Part shown: piece by piece, positions 62,955 through 64,000 of the stretch
Position numbering within the stretch: the first letter of the stretch is position 1
How the letters are laid out: the number at the start of each line of letters is the position of its first letter
Source: UBA9655 sp964597045
GTDB lineage: Bacteria; Pseudomonadota; Alphaproteobacteria; UBA9655
Assembly: GCA_964597045.1 (NCBI GenBank)
Contig: CAZQWE010000006.1
Coordinates: 51,380-115,379, forward strand
Length of the DNA: 64,000 nt
Direction of reading: 5' to 3'
Notes under the pieces: model-generated
Database searches by the model: none
What the model was told of the DNA's origin: nothing
What the model saw: only the letters and a program-made list of their open reading frames with translations
Position numbers and translations under genes: made by a program

Positions 62955-64000
62955 ATGCCATTATATCTAACGAATACGTTAACACGAAAGAAAGAGCCCT
63001 TCCTTCCCATAGATAAAACGAATGTTCGTCTTTACGTGTGTGGTCCTACAGTCTATGATTTTGCCCATATTGGAAATGCGCGTCCTTACGTCGTTTTTGA
63101 TGTGCTAAATCGTCTGCTCCGTGATCTTTATCCCAAAGTTACTTACGTTCGCAATATAACAGACATTGATGATAAAATCATAAAAGCCTCTCAAGAGAAA
63201 AATGAGAGTATATCGAGCATTACAACAAGTACGACTCTTTCCTTTCAAGAAGATATGGGAGCGCTCGGCATACTCACACCAGATATTGAGCCAACCGCCA
63301 CAGGCCATGTCAATGAAATGATTGATATGATCAAAACACTCATTGATAAAGGAAATGCATACGTCAATGACGGACATGTGCTCTTTTCCGTGGCAAGCTA
63401 TCCGACCTATGGCCTGCTTTCTCGTTGCAATCATGACGAAATGATTGCGGGTGCGAGAGTTGAAGTAGCCCCTTACAAACGTGCACCAGAAGATTTTATT
63501 TTATGGAAACCCTCCGCAGAGGATGTTCCAGGGTGGGATAGCCCATGGGGTTACGGAAGACCAGGATGGCATATTGAATGCTCTGCCATGTCTTCGAAAT
63601 ACTTAGGTGAAACCTTTGATATTCATGGAGGCGGGCACGATCTTATATTCCCTCACCATGAAAATGAAATAGCCCAAAGTCAAGCTTGTTATGGCAGTGA
63701 TACGTTTGCCAGAGTCTGGATCCATAATGGTATGCTCTCCGTTAACGGTAAAAAGATGTCAAAATCATTGGGCAATTTTATAACCGTTCATGAATTGCTC
63801 GATAAAATGCCCGGTGAGGTCATTAGGTATGTTCTGCTCACGTCCCATTACAAACAACCCCTTGATTGGAATGATCTTATTGTTCAGCAAGCCCGAGGAT
63901 GTCTGGATCGTTTATATACATCCTTGAGAGGGCGACTCATTGACAAAAATGCAAATATATCAGAATCCGTTGTGACTGCTCTAGAAGATGATCTGAACAC
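62955..64000 (+). CDS. cysS: Cysteinyl-tRNA synthetase (3' truncated by window)
   Basis: CysRS, open from ATG 62955 to the end of the window with no stop. Zinc-binding Cys29 (YVCGPTVYD), the HIGN motif in FAHIGNARPYVVFD, the zinc histidine-cysteine block GWHIECSAMSSKYLG, and GKKMSKSLGNFITV are present. Only about the first 348 codons are inside. The 2-bp spacing to gltX suggests co-transcription. Confidence 0.96.
   Translation, partial: MPLYLTNTLTRKKEPFLPIDKTNVRLYVCGPTVYDFAHIGNARPYVVFDVLNRLLRDLYPKVTYVRNITDIDDKIIKASQEKNESISSITTSTTLSFQEDMGALGILTPDIEPTATGHVNEMIDMIKTLIDKGNAYVNDGHVLFSVASYPTYGLLSRCNHDEMIAGARVEVAPYKRAPEDFILWKPSAEDVPGWDSPWGYGRPGWHIECSAMSSKYLGETFDIHGGGHDLIFPHHENEIAQSQACYGSDTFARVWIHNGMLSVNGKKMSKSLGNFITVHELLDKMPGEVIRYVLLTSHYKQPLDWNDLIVQQARGCLDRLYTSLRGRLIDKNANISESVVTALEDDLN

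Overview
The window is a stretch of bacterial chromosome of low-to-moderate GC with short intergenic spaces. Several features point to an alphaproteobacterium: the mdh-sucC-sucD-sucA-sucB-lpdA order of TCA genes, a Rieske gene followed by one gene encoding cytochrome b fused to cytochrome c1, and an oxygen-dependent HemF. AT-biased genes, many small secreted proteins of unknown function, Sel1 repeats, a large RTX/VCBS adhesin and small outer-membrane barrels are consistent with a host-associated lineage such as Holosporales or Rickettsiales-like bacteria. That placement is an inference; no rRNA marker is present.

Layout. 1-578: the 3' part of a carboxylesterase. 720-9191: a TCA-cycle operon. 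9192-9453: a degenerate inverted-repeat element. 9454-10075: a VapBC-type toxin-antitoxin pair (minus strand). 10161-12682: cytochrome bd oxidase, cydA-cydB plus a tiny third subunit (minus). 12870-13778: a Cys-rich exported peptide, then a 515-bp nearly identical duplicate of the cydA 5' end. 13913-15005: a CBS protein and a phosphoribosyltransferase. 15068-16589: a tiny membrane protein and an exported protein. 16586-20736 (minus): trmL, hemF, fabI, sppA. 20866-28903: an Ntn-hydrolase, the bc1 complex, a lipoprotein, uppP, a glutathione S-transferase and recJ. 29010-31576 (minus): two related exported proteins and a PEBP protein. 32018-37904: a giant RTX/VCBS adhesin interrupted by an assembly gap, with an unknown 810-aa membrane protein converging on it. 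40732-43201: a LysR regulator and a POT transporter. 43440-45421: a diiron-like protein and a RES/Xre toxin-antitoxin pair. 45571-50712: a PIF1-like helicase with a WYL domain, an SDR enzyme, and a Sel1-repeat locus that looks split by a frameshift. 50924-53200: an exported zinc-ribbon-like protein and a double beta-barrel protein. 53230-55163: GNAT, DUF218 and SRAP proteins. 55171-60429 (minus): the lepB-rnc-era-recO-parC operon. 60553-61368: a beta-barrel porin. 61609-end: gltX and the 5' part of cysS.

Together the genes describe an aerobic organism with a TCA cycle, a bc1 branch and a high-affinity bd oxidase, haem synthesis using oxygen, and fatty-acid and peptidoglycan lipid-carrier recycling. 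Laid over this is a set of surface and secreted proteins. I saw no tRNA, rRNA, CRISPR array, prophage or intact insertion sequence.

The most unusual items are as follows. An intergenic repeat folds into hairpins or a cloverleaf whose stems covary between copies. The adhesin gap can be sized from its own repeat period, and that size restores a single reading frame. The adhesin carries two further, unfamiliar repeat arrays. There is a PIF1-WYL fusion and a Sel1 protein ending in a HicA-like domain. A partial cydA duplication flanks a Cys-rich peptide.
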